Assembly: GCA_014238425.1 (NCBI GenBank)
Contig: JABABD010000018.1
Span: 62,001 to 126,000 of the forward strand
Reading direction: 5' to 3'
DNA from: Flavobacteriaceae bacterium
Lineage (GTDB): Bacteria; Bacteroidota; Bacteroidia; Flavobacteriales; Flavobacteriaceae
Length of the DNA: 64,000 nt
The notes under the pieces were generated by a model. The model had not been told where the DNA came from and made no database searches. It saw only the letters and a program-made list of their open reading frames with translations. Each line of letters starts with the position of its first letter. Position 1 is the first letter of the stretch. The position numbers and the translations under genes were made by a program. Below are positions 52,501 to 59,348 of this stretch, in pieces.

Positions 52501-53846
52501 GCGGTATTCATCATTTTTGATGACGCGCTGTATGTCATATCATCTCTATCCTTCGCTGAAATTGTTCCTGTTTTTTTTATACGCTGATAAATCAGGAACA
52601 CAGTGCTTTCAACAATAATTACAGCACCGTCAACAATAATTCCGAAATCTATAGCACCCAAACTCATTAGGTTTGCCCATACATCGAAAACGTTCATTAA
52701 AATAAAAGCAAAAAGCAGTGATAAAGGAATTGTGGTAGCTACAATCAATCCACCTCTCCAATTACCAAGGAAAAACACCAATATGAAAATGACAATGAGT
52801 GCGCCTTCCAACAGATTGTTTTTTACCGTGGATGTTGTATTACCTATGAGTTTGCTTCGATCTAGAAACGATTTGACAGTGATGCCTTCTGGTAAAGATT
52901 TTTGAATCTCATCCATTCTTTCTGTAACACTTTTTATAACGGCATCAGTACTGGCGCCTTTGAGCATTAAGATCATTCCGCCAACTGCTTCTCCCTCACC
53001 ATTTTTGGTCAAGGCGCCATAGCGGGTTGCCTGACCGAATTGTACTGTTCCAATATCCTTTATTGTAATCGGAACCCCATCTCTATTGGTCACTACAATA
53101 CTCTTGATGTCATCCAAAGTCCTAGCCAAACCTTCACCACGAATAAAATTAGCTTGATGGTTCTTTTCAATATAAGCGCCACCGGTATTTTCGTTATTAT
53201 TTTCTAAAGCCTGGTATACATCATTGATAGTCAGGTCAATGGCGTTTAATTCGTTTGGGTCAATAGTTACTTCATATTGTTTGACATTACCGCCAAAGGC
53301 ATTCACCTCAACAACTCCTGGAACCATTGCCATTTGCCTTCGAATAATCCAGTCTTGAATGGTACGCAATTCTGTAGCATCATAAGTGTTTTTATATTCT
53401 GAAGCCACCTCTAAAGTATACTGGTAGATTTCTCCAAGACCAGTGGAGATGGGTCCCATTACTGGGGTTCCAAAACCTTCTGGGATTTTGGTCTTAATCT
53501 CACTTAGCTTTTCCGATACGAGCTGTCGTGGTAAGTAAGTGTCTAAATCATCACTAAATACAATTGTGACCACAGAAAGTCCAAAGCGCGAAATCGATCG
53601 AATTTCAGTTACTTCAGGTAAATTTGCTACAGCAATTTCAACAGGGTATGTAATAAATTGTTCAATATCCTCTGTTCCTAAATTTGGTGCTTGGGTAATA
53701 ATCTGAACCTGATTATTCGTAATATCTGGCACAGCATCTACAGGCACTTGCTTAACGCTATATATTCCGCCTATTATCAATGCCAATGTAAACAATCCAA
53801 TAACAAATTTGTTATTGATTGAAAACTCAATAAGTTTATTAATCAT
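49512..53846 (-). CDS. czcA: CzcA-type RND metal efflux pump fused to a TolC-type outer-membrane channel
   Basis: Residues about 1-1035 form a heavy-metal RND pump with twelve helices. D400, D406 and E413 in GAIDFGIIVDGAVIIVES match the CzcA proton-relay signature of divalent Zn/Co/Cd pumps rather than the CusA type. From M1039 on, a new signal-peptide-like stretch (KHNSIIATTLLVFCFSSIHA) leads into a TolC-like domain of about 380 residues (MDEAVEMAIEKYPSLKVA). Such fusions are known in Bacteroidota. The internal Met could be a second start or the link may be cleaved. Confidence 0.93.
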   Translation of the reverse strand: MINKLIEFSINNKFVIGLFTLALIIGGIYSVKQVPVDAVPDITNNQVQIITQAPNLGTEDIEQFITYPVEIAVANLPEVTEIRSISRFGLSVVTIVFSDDLDTYLPRQLVSEKLSEIKTKIPEGFGTPVMGPISTGLGEIYQYTLEVASEYKNTYDATELRTIQDWIIRRQMAMVPGVVEVNAFGGNVKQYEVTIDPNELNAIDLTINDVYQALENNNENTGGAYIEKNHQANFIRGEGLARTLDDIKSIVVTNRDGVPITIKDIGTVQFGQATRYGALTKNGEGEAVGGMILMLKGASTDAVIKSVTERMDEIQKSLPEGITVKSFLDRSKLIGNTTSTVKNNLLEGALIVIFILVFFLGNWRGGLIVATTIPLSLLFAFILMNVFDVWANLMSLGAIDFGIIVDGAVIIVESTVFLIYQRIKKTGTISAKDRDDMTYSASSKMMNTAFFGQFIILIVFLPILALEGVEGKMFIPMALTFSFAMIGAMVLCLTYVPMITSLFLRAPKTKKEYWGDKIVHWLEDKYENGLLKALKRGELIVISAVILLGISGYVFSRMGGEFIPQLDEGDLAFHAILKPGSSLSETIATTTKIEKIVKNNFPEVNDIISRIGVADVPTDPMPMDIADVFVILKPVSEWTNASSKEELISKIKDKVEQIPGVNYEFTQPIEMRFNELITGVREDIAVKLYGDDLDILAKKAEEMGKIIATVDGVADMKVEATAGQPQITIQYNRNKIAQYGLQINELNNLIQTAFAGGVSGTIFEGEKRFDLVVRLKEELRQDLSNVRNLFVTLPSGAQIPLKEVASISYKPGPMQISRDNTNRRIYVGINVRGRDIKSLVEEIKQKLEANVELPAGYYIRYGGAFENLERATSKLKTVVPIALGLIFVLIFFALKSLKQTLMIYIAIPLATIGGVFSLLLRDMPFSISAGVGFIVLFGVAVLNGLVLISGFNELKDEGVTDINERIKTGTRRRIRPILLTALTDMLGFLPMALSTSSGAEVQQPLATVVIGGLLTSTLLTLFIIPILYKWIENQESRKMKLKKHNSIIATTLLVFCFSSIHAQQKTVTMDEAVEMAIEKYPSLKVARLYVEKEKALRTTVWDFGYTQIFTSGEEIGNDNDPTYTTLGIGQNNIAVFGIAPKNKLAKENIKLAGTKVELITLRIRRDIQMAWVKAFTAKSIYRSYAKIDSVFSGLNRAIDLRYETETISKLEYNATANQGKLINLQREQAFTDYQMALHGLNQWLLSEELYDVASTPIESFDEALLVSKEDLKNHPLYIYWQTQKDVAKAMLKVTNSRFLPKLSVQYGFQKIGSQSGFNSYLVGLQVPLVFNKTKGEAKASKINTSIVAQENEMKQIEFRAAFNALLVEYEQLQKNWNYYRNDALPLAIEQRNGATLSYKEGAMDYIAFLQTMKDAIELEISTWQMLKKYLNSRIQLDYFLTSKL

Positions 53847-53857
53847 GTAATTCTAAA

Positions 53858-53931
53858 TTTAATTCAATTAAAAAAGTGTCTTTTATGTAAGACCAAAAAG
53901 GATATAGCTATCCTAAGTAAATTGAATTAAA
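53858..53931 (-). promoter_or_regulatory. Long-range inverted repeat in the leader of the CzcA fusion gene
   Basis: TTTAATTCAATT (53858-53869) is the exact reverse complement of 53920-53931, and between them AGGATA-TAGC-TATCCT (53899-53914) forms an inner hairpin. The structure covers the end of the DUF6660 gene and the 80-base gap before the pump start, so it may influence translation or stability. Confidence 0.45.
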
Positions 53932-54241
53932 CTTGCGGAGGTTGAAATAATGAATATGCAAAATTCTGCAAGGTCGTGTCTTGATAAAAATAGACAGGTC
54001 CAAAATAATCTTTCATTGACAATTTATACAACCCAAAATCAACTGTGTCAATACTAATTTGGCAACATTGACAAGAACAGAAAGGAGAACATAAATCGGC
54101 CTCTCCAGAATCTTGATGCCTATCTATTCCAACTATATGCTCAGTATCATTGTTAGTGGTATCTTGCACTTCATTATCGTTACAGGTAACTAATGATAGC
54201 CCAAGAATGTAAATTGATAATATGATCGTTAAGAATTTCAC
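53927..54241 (-). CDS. DUF6660 family Cys-rich small secreted protein
   Basis: Start codon is GTG at 54241. The 104 residues have a signal (MKFLTIILSIYILGLSLVTC, which ends in a lipobox-like LVTC), an acidic stretch, then a Cys cluster DLCSPFCSCQCCQIS. The Flavobacteriaceae DUF6660 proteins lie upstream of CzcA-like pumps. The Cys cluster may bind metal in the periplasm; this is inference. A likely Fur-type site and promoter lie at 54246-54282. Confidence 0.82.
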   Translation of the reverse strand: MKFLTIILSIYILGLSLVTCNDNEVQDTTNNDTEHIVGIDRHQDSGEADLCSPFCSCQCCQISIDTVDFGLYKLSMKDYFGPVYFYQDTTLQNFAYSLFQPPQV

Positions 54242-54245
54242 GATG

Positions 54246-54282
54246 CAAATGTAAATATAATTTTAATGCAAAGGGTTTGCAT
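54246..54282 (-). promoter_or_regulatory. Promoter and candidate metal-responsive operator of the efflux operon
   Basis: On the minus strand TACATTTG (54246-54253) ends 4 bases before the GTG start. Upstream, ATGCAAA-GGG-TTTGCAT (54266-54282) is a perfect 7-3-7 inverted repeat, and another ATGCAAA overlaps the -7 box (54243-54249). The same heptamer therefore occurs three times across the promoter. The Fur-family protein encoded in this locus is the natural candidate ligand. Confidence 0.5.
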
Positions 54283-54478
54283 AAATAAGCTTTGGGAAAT
54301 AATATACAAGACCCAATCCATACCCCTTGAAAATAAGTCGCATCAAGTACTAAAGGATTTGGATACTATCCAGACGTATTTGGAAAGTCTCCTTTATTCT
54401 CTCAAATTTATTAATAAGCACTTTATTGGCATACCTTTTGATGCCATTGCCGCATACATAATCAATCAAAAAAATATC

Positions 54479-55741
54479 ATGAAAATTATCAAATTTCTAT
54501 TACTGACCCTTGTATCTACATCTATTTTTGCTCAAAGTAACAACTCTGAAGAATACTATAGACATCTGAGGTACAATCATGTCTCTCCCTATATTGATGT
54601 TGTCGGAATCTACCCTATTGATAAATCGATTGCAGAATCGACCTCGCATTATAAATTTAGCTTTGATGATTCAAACAGATTAGTAGAAATCGTAAACAAT
54701 CATTTTCACACTGAAAAGAAACACCCACTAGCATCTATTGGTGTCTATAGAGTAACGATTACTTATCAAGACGGAAAGGAAACAAGAACCTTTTTCGATA
54801 GCAATGGCAAACGTATATCAAACGATCGTGATGTATACAAAGAAGTTTATCATTATGACAAAAAAGGTTTTAAAAACAGTTTGAGTTTTTACTATATTGA
54901 TGACCAACCCATGGAATCTAACTGGAAGATTGCCAAGTATGAATGGAAAAAGCATAAAAAATTTATTGTTGAAAAGCGATTCAACCTAAGCGATGTAGAG
55001 GTGTCCGTTTCTCCTTATTTCAAATTCGGAACTACGGGTATTTCATTGTATAAAAATGGTGCGCCTAAAGCACATTACAACCTCAATACAGATTTAGAAG
55101 TAGCCAATGACGAAACAGGAATTGCGTCATACCGAGATACATTTGATGACGAAGGGAACCATACAAAATACACATATCACGATATCTCTGGTGTGTTGAA
55201 AAAAAACCAATGGAATTTTGCCATCGGAGAAAAAGTCTATGATTCTATCGGCAATAACATAAAATTGGTACAGATGGATGAAAACGAGGGAGTAATTAGG
55301 TCCAGAGATATTTACACTAATAGCAGAATAGAGTTTAGCGCTATAGCTTCTAAGAACGATTCTTTAGACATTCGTAAAAAGTCATTAGGGTATTTAATTG
55401 CCCTTCAGCAGCTAAAACCAGAACTTATGGATACTGTCATGAACGACAGCCTGAACAAAGTGACCATTGGCTATGACCGACAAACTCAAAAAGAATACGC
55501 AAGAGCAACGACCAGAACACAGATGATGGCTTTTGCTAAAGATTGGAACAAATCGAACATGAAATTTCCTTTTAAACCTAATAATAAGGTGCGTATTCTC
55601 GATATTTATAATCGTGTAGCTTCAGTGCGCCTGACATCTGATAATTGGGTGGAATATTTACATCTTATTAAATTGGATGGTAAATGGGATATCGTGAATC
55701 TTATTTGGCAGCATAAAGATATTAGTAGGTATCCGAAATAA
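54479..55741 (+). CDS. Secreted protein with C-terminal lumazine-binding/NTF2-like domain
   Basis: The start at 54479 gives a signal peptide (MKIIKFLLLTLVSTSIFAQ) and 420 residues. The frame is open upstream to 54266 but that stretch has no signal-like or family character. The N-terminal 290 residues contain a run of beta-hairpin-like repeats (VTITYQDGKETRTFFDSNGK, FDDEGNHTKYTYHD). The C-terminal 125 residues end YLHLIKLDGKWDIVNLIWQ, typical of putative lumazine-binding domains. Function unknown. Confidence 0.78.
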   Translation: MKIIKFLLLTLVSTSIFAQSNNSEEYYRHLRYNHVSPYIDVVGIYPIDKSIAESTSHYKFSFDDSNRLVEIVNNHFHTEKKHPLASIGVYRVTITYQDGKETRTFFDSNGKRISNDRDVYKEVYHYDKKGFKNSLSFYYIDDQPMESNWKIAKYEWKKHKKFIVEKRFNLSDVEVSVSPYFKFGTTGISLYKNGAPKAHYNLNTDLEVANDETGIASYRDTFDDEGNHTKYTYHDISGVLKKNQWNFAIGEKVYDSIGNNIKLVQMDENEGVIRSRDIYTNSRIEFSAIASKNDSLDIRKKSLGYLIALQQLKPELMDTVMNDSLNKVTIGYDRQTQKEYARATTRTQMMAFAKDWNKSNMKFPFKPNNKVRILDIYNRVASVRLTSDNWVEYLHLIKLDGKWDIVNLIWQHKDISRYPK

Positions 55742-55791
55742 AGAACGCAACCATTTATTAATATTGGTATCTTAGCATAAAACTAATGACT

Positions 55792-56301
55792 ATGAAAATA
55801 CGACCTCTCTTTTTTGCATTATTCGCTATTTTATTGACAGCATGCAATTCTTCAGATGATAGCATCAATCCAGAATTAAGAACTTATGAATTCTTTGAAG
55901 ACTCCAAGATGATATTTAATATGTCTCAAGGTACAGAAACACTAACCATAGAACCTGGTGCCAAGACTGTTTTTAAGTATTTCTTTAGAGCCGAAGAAAA
56001 TGAAGACATCGCAGATGATGGGTATTCCGAGAATGTGTATTTCGAAGTAGATAGCAGCCTTGACAGCTTTAGCTATAGCAATGACGATTTTAGAGATATA
56101 AACTTGGTTATTAAGCGTTCTTGCTTTTGCGCCAATGTAGGGTATGTGTTTATTGGGAATGGTTCGTTAACTGGTACCAAATTATCAGACGGTAATTGGT
56201 CTATAAGCACCTCTTTTACCTTTCAGTGGGAAGGAGAAACGGATACTATATCCAGAACTATTAATGGAACATTTGTTCTAGGATCGTCTACAGATAATTA
56301 A
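55792..56301 (+). CDS. Hypothetical lipoprotein
   Basis: The ATG at 55792 gives MKIRPLFFALFAILLTAC, with the lipid Cys at residue 18 (an ATG two codons earlier is also possible), and 169 residues. The mature part has a Cys pair (SCFCANVGY) and beta-rich sequence with FTFQWEGETDTISRTINGTF. I do not recognise a family. Its end overlaps a displaced copy of the purC 3' end on the opposite strand. Confidence 0.75.
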   Translation: MKIRPLFFALFAILLTACNSSDDSINPELRTYEFFEDSKMIFNMSQGTETLTIEPGAKTVFKYFFRAEENEDIADDGYSENVYFEVDSSLDSFSYSNDDFRDINLVIKRSCFCANVGYVFIGNGSLTGTKLSDGNWSISTSFTFQWEGETDTISRTINGTFVLGSSTDN

Positions 56302-56354
56302 TGACATTCTTCTCAATCCGTTCTTGAATATTGGCGACATTTCCTTTTACAAAG
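56288..56354 (-). pseudogene. purC: Displaced copy of the purC 3' end with its own in-frame stop
   Basis: Bases 56304-56354 are identical to 58418-58468 inside purC. In the purC frame the copy reads [16 protein letters not shown] then VINYL and a TAG at 56288-56290, whereas intact purC ends VLDLLSKD. The rest of purC is absent here. The stop overlaps the end of the convergent lipoprotein gene by 14 bases, which looks like an ancestral gene end. Confidence 0.8.
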
Positions 56355-56370
56355 ATTCCCCACACTGTCA

Positions 56371-56449
56371 TGTCATGTCGAGCCTAGTCGAGACATCCTA
56401 TCCTAAATAAGACAATTTTTGAGATTCCTCGACTTCGCTCGGAATGACA
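56371..56449 (+). repeat. Left palindrome doublet (REPIN-like) of the purC-side island
   Basis: Two TCGAG-type palindromes (TGTCATGTCGAGC to GAGACATC, and GAGATTCCTCGAC to GGAATGACA) face each other around a 23-base AT-rich spacer. The reverse complement of 58289-58369 matches the two palindromes at 50 of 56 positions. Confidence 0.8.
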
Positions 56450-56464
56450 ATTTAATAATAATTC

Positions 56465-56506
56465 GTCAGTTCGAGTGTCAAACGTAGCGAGGTGTATCGA
56501 GAACTC
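56465..56506 (+). repeat. Long palindromic repeat, unit A
   Basis: GTCAGTTCGAGTG at the left and GTGTATCGAGAACTC at the right enclose a short, decayed inner stem. The arms match unit B at 56510-56575. Confidence 0.65.
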
Positions 56507-56509
56507 ATC

Positions 56510-56575
56510 GTCAGTTCGAGTGTTTTGCTGTCACATTGAGCGTAGTCGAAATGAAAGCAAAATGTATCGAGAACC
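56510..56575 (+). repeat. Long palindromic repeat, unit B, interrupted by a second repeat
   Basis: The outer arms GTCAGTTCGAGTG and TGTATCGAGAACC and the inner stem TTTTGCT / AGCAAAA frame a TCGA-type unit (56530-56555, GTCACATTGAGC to GTCGAAATGA). The latter sits exactly in the loop, as if one repeat had inserted in another. Confidence 0.65.
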
Positions 56576-56594
56576 ATTGTTAACCTTTAACTCG

Positions 56595-56639
56595 CTTCTC
56601 GATACTATTCCGCCAAAAAACGGAATCACTCGAAGTGAC
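56595..56639 (-). repeat. Long palindromic repeat, unit C (opposite orientation)
   Basis: CTTCTCGATAC and CACTCGAAGTGAC are the outer arms, with a perfect inner stem ATTCCG / CGGAAT. It is the most intact member of the long family; degenerate copies lie at 15778 and 18487. Units A to C and the left doublet fill most of the 424-base gap before 56726. Confidence 0.65.
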
Positions 56640-56675
56640 GCAAACATGTTGATAACATTGTATAAGTATTTGGTT

Positions 56676-56703
56676 TTGTTGCGATTGTAAAAAACTAACT
56701 TTG
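56676..56703 (+). promoter_or_regulatory. Full Bacteroidota promoter (TTG-N17-TAACTTTG)
   Basis: A TTG at 56676-56678 is followed after 17 bases by TAACTTTG, with the ATG at 56726 giving a leader of about 16 bases. Confidence 0.65.
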
Positions 56704-56725
56704 CCTATCAAAATAATTAAAAATC

Positions 56726-57532
56726 ATGTTTAAAAAAGATTTTTTAGAAGAATATTCATTGTTTAGAAACTTTAGAATAGAAGATGTAAACACTGCAAAT
56801 GTTCAACTCTGGCATAAAACCCCAATTAATATGAAATGTCATGTTTGTTCTTCTAATCAGACATTTAATATGACTAATGATTTTACAGACGAAGGCTATG
56901 ACAAATTCGAAATAAATGGAGCTGATAGAGTTTTTGATTTGAAATATCTGTGTCAATCATGCAAGTCTTTTAAAAGGAGGTTTTTTATTTATGTAGATGA
57001 AAACATAGAAAATATTCACAAAGTAGGTCAATATCCTGAATGGGAGATTAAAATGGATAAAAATCTTGCCAAAACACTTCATAAACACGCAAAAACATTT
57101 AGAAAAGGATTGGTCTGTGAATCACAAGGTTACGGAATAGGTGCATTTGCATATTATCGACGAATAACAGAAGAAATAATCGATGAGTTATTAGATTCAA
57201 TTTCTGACTTAATAGATCTAGAGCGTAAAGCTGAGTACGAAGAAGCACTCGAGAAAACTAAAAATACAAGAGTAACTCAAGAGAAAATAAAATTAGTAAA
57301 AGATTTAATCCCTTCAATCCTCAAACCTAATGGAATGAATCCTCTTGGTGTTTTGCATAGTGAATTAAGTGAAGGCCTACACGCTGAAACTGATGAAGCC
57401 TGTCTAGAAAGTGCAAATCATATTAAAAGCATATTGATTTTCTTAATTAATCAAATAATTAGTAGTAGAGAATCCGCAAAAGGATTTACAGAAAGTATGA
57501 AGTCCATTTTAGCAAAAAAATCAACGAATTAA
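56726..57532 (+). CDS. Zinc-ribbon protein with DUF4145-like C-terminal domain
   Basis: The 268 residues hold a zinc ribbon with two Cys pairs (KCHVCSSN near 38 and YLCQSCKSF near 78), then a helical domain with GAFAYYRRITEEIIDELLD and LHSELSEGLHAETDEAC, resembling DUF4145, found in restriction- or phage-defence-related and other accessory proteins. Defence is a guess. It has its own promoter and is in the island beside purC. Confidence 0.7.
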   Translation: MFKKDFLEEYSLFRNFRIEDVNTANVQLWHKTPINMKCHVCSSNQTFNMTNDFTDEGYDKFEINGADRVFDLKYLCQSCKSFKRRFFIYVDENIENIHKVGQYPEWEIKMDKNLAKTLHKHAKTFRKGLVCESQGYGIGAFAYYRRITEEIIDELLDSISDLIDLERKAEYEEALEKTKNTRVTQEKIKLVKDLIPSILKPNGMNPLGVLHSELSEGLHAETDEACLESANHIKSILIFLINQIISSRESAKGFTESMKSILAKKSTN

Positions 57533-57544
57533 CTTCTTTCAATC

Positions 57545-57568
57545 TAGCACTCGTCTCCACGAGTGCTA
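57545..57568. terminator. Perfect hairpin between convergent island genes
   Basis: A 10-bp perfect stem (TAGCACTCGT and ACGAGTGCTA) with loop CTCC lies 12 bases after the zinc-ribbon gene stop and 21 bases after the methyltransferase stop on the other strand. T-runs are weak on both sides. Confidence 0.55.
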
Positions 57569-57589
57569 AAACAAAATCAAAATACAGCA

Positions 57590-58267
57590 TCAAAAAACAC
57601 CAAAAAGCTTAGTCACAACAATCCCTTTTTCATCACCCAAAACAACAGACATAATTTGCTTTTCTTCTTTTGTTTTAAAATTAAAAGGTGCTGTTAAGAT
57701 ATCTACACCACTTTCTTTTTTAAGTCTAATCCCTTGACCAGAAATAATATCTTTATTTGGTATAAAATCACCTTCAGGTAGATGTTCCGTTAAAATTATA
57801 AATTTAAACGTAGTTAATTTTTGAAGTATCTGATGTATTTCACTGTTTGACAAATGCTGTAAAACTTGCCTTAAAACAACACAATCGCCAGATGGCAAAG
57901 CATCTTTTGCAATATCCAAACATCTAAATTCTAAATTATCAGCTTTAAAAGTATGCTTGTTATGAGCTATTAAATCTTCTACAATATCTACTGCAATGTA
58001 CTTTTTAGCATGCGTTACTAACCTATTACCAACATTAAAATCGCCACAACCTAAATCGCAAACGACAAGCTTACTTTCAAAAGATTTTAAAAAAGAGCTT
58101 ACTGCATCGATGTATGGGTTGACTAGTTCAGGATAATGAGAACCATAGCCAGAATAAAAATCGGAGCCGTTGTATCCCCAAAGTTTCATGGTGTACACCT
58201 GTTCCATGGCGTCTTTGGTTGACCAAGGCTTCTTTTGCTTTTTAAGCTCTTTCTTGGGTTGCTTCAT
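57590..58267 (-). CDS. Class I SAM-dependent methyltransferase
   Basis: The start at 58267 (MKQPKKELKKQKKPWSTKDA) gives 225 residues; the longer frame from 58294 runs into the right repeat doublet. SAM motif I is LVVCDLGCGDFNVGNRLV, motif II YIAVDIVEDLI, and motif IV with LRQVLQHLS. The substrate is unknown. It is an accessory gene beside purC, convergent to the zinc-ribbon gene. Confidence 0.85.
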   Translation of the reverse strand: MKQPKKELKKQKKPWSTKDAMEQVYTMKLWGYNGSDFYSGYGSHYPELVNPYIDAVSSFLKSFESKLVVCDLGCGDFNVGNRLVTHAKKYIAVDIVEDLIAHNKHTFKADNLEFRCLDIAKDALPSGDCVVLRQVLQHLSNSEIHQILQKLTTFKFIILTEHLPEGDFIPNKDIISGQGIRLKKESGVDILTAPFNFKTKEEKQIMSVVLGDEKGIVVTKLFGVF

Positions 58268-58288
58268 GAAAACGAGATATGAATTTAA

Positions 58289-58369
58289 TGTCAAGTCGAG
58301 CGCAGTCGAGGAATCTCAAAAAAATTTGATTAAATATAAACAGATGTCTCGACTGTGCTCGACATGACA
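58289..58369 (-). repeat. Right palindrome doublet (REPIN-like) of the purC-side island
   Basis: TGTCAAGTCGAGC to GAGGAATCTC, then a 25-base AT spacer, then GATGTCTCGAC to GACATGACA. It is the inverted counterpart of 56371-56449, so the island has inverted repeats at both ends. It lies 23 bases before the purC stop. Confidence 0.8.
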
Positions 58370-58392
58370 ATAGCTACTGTAGTGAAATTTAT

Positions 58393-59346
58393 TTAATCTT
58401 TAGATAAGAGATCAAGAACATTCTTCTCAATCCGTTCTTGAATATTGGCGACATTTCCTTTTACAAAGGCTTCGCCTGTAATATTCTCGTAAAGCTCGAT
58501 ATAACGTTCAGAGACGGTTTCTATATAGTCATCAGACATTTCAGGAACCCTTTGCCCTTCTAATCCTTGGAAGTCATTCGCAATGAGCCATTGGCGTACA
58601 AACTCTTTAGACAATTGTTTTTGAGACTCGCCATTATCTTGGCGTTCTTGATAACCATTTGCATAGAAATAGCGCGAGGAATCTGGTGTATGAATTTCGT
58701 CAATCAAAACAATCTCGCCATCTTTAGTTTTTCCGAATTCATATTTAGTATCCACTAGTATGAGTCCTCGTGATGCTGCAATCTCTGAACCTCTTTTAAA
58801 AAGTTTACGTGTGTAATCTTCCAATACCAAATAGTCTGCTTCTGAAACAATCTCACGTTTTAATATATCTTCTCGCGAAATGTCTTCATCATGATCTCCC
58901 ATTTCGGCTTTGGTCGCAGGCGTAATAATAGGCTTTGGAAATGCATCATTTTCTTTCATGCCTTCGGGCATAGGCACACCACATAACATACGCTTACCAA
59001 CTTTATATTCTCTCGCTGCATGTCCAGACATATAACCACGAATGACCATTTCTACTTTATACGGCTCACATAAATATCCAATAGCTACATTTGGGTCTGG
59101 TGTAGCAACTAACCAATTAGGCACCAAATCCTCGGTATCTTTCATCATCTTAGTAGCAATTTGATTTAGGATTTGACCCTTAAACGGAATGCCTTTTGGC
59201 ATCACGACATCAAATGCACTTAAACGATCGGTCGCTATCATGACTAATTGCTCATCGTTGATATTATAGACTTCTCTCACTTTTCCTTTATAGACAGATT
59301 TCTGTCCTGGAAAATTAAAATTGGTGTCGATTATTGTTTTACTCAT
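58393..59346 (-). CDS. purC: Phosphoribosylaminoimidazole-succinocarboxamide synthase
   Basis: The 317-residue SAICAR synthase of purine synthesis joins CAIR and aspartate with ATP. Seen: the start [42 protein letters not shown] and the C-terminal [12 protein letters not shown]. It is 3 bases downstream of phoH, a typical Bacteroidota pair. A diverged copy of its last codons sits 2.1 kb away, so the present 3' end (VLDLLSKD) may have come with an insertion. Confidence 0.96.
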   Translation of the reverse strand: MSKTIIDTNFNFPGQKSVYKGKVREVYNINDEQLVMIATDRLSAFDVVMPKGIPFKGQILNQIATKMMKDTEDLVPNWLVATPDPNVAIGYLCEPYKVEMVIRGYMSGHAAREYKVGKRMLCGVPMPEGMKENDAFPKPIITPATKAEMGDHDEDISREDILKREIVSEADYLVLEDYTRKLFKRGSEIAASRGLILVDTKYEFGKTKDGEIVLIDEIHTPDSSRYFYANGYQERQDNGESQKQLSKEFVRQWLIANDFQGLEGQRVPEMSDDYIETVSERYIELYENITGEAFVKGNVANIQERIEKNVLDLLSKD

Positions 59347-59348
59347 GC

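Noticed and set aside
54266-54478. In-frame extension of 71 codons ahead of the secreted protein at 54479
   Set aside because: It has no family-like character, and the signal peptide begins at 54479, so an internal signal would be meaningless.
56304-56354. Reading the purC-like fragment as a sequencing or assembly duplicate
   Set aside because: The copy is followed by different sequence that still reads in frame to a stop, which an assembly error would not produce.
56371-56640. CRISPR array
   Set aside because: The repeats are palindromic, of unequal length and mixed orientation, without regular spacers or cas genes.
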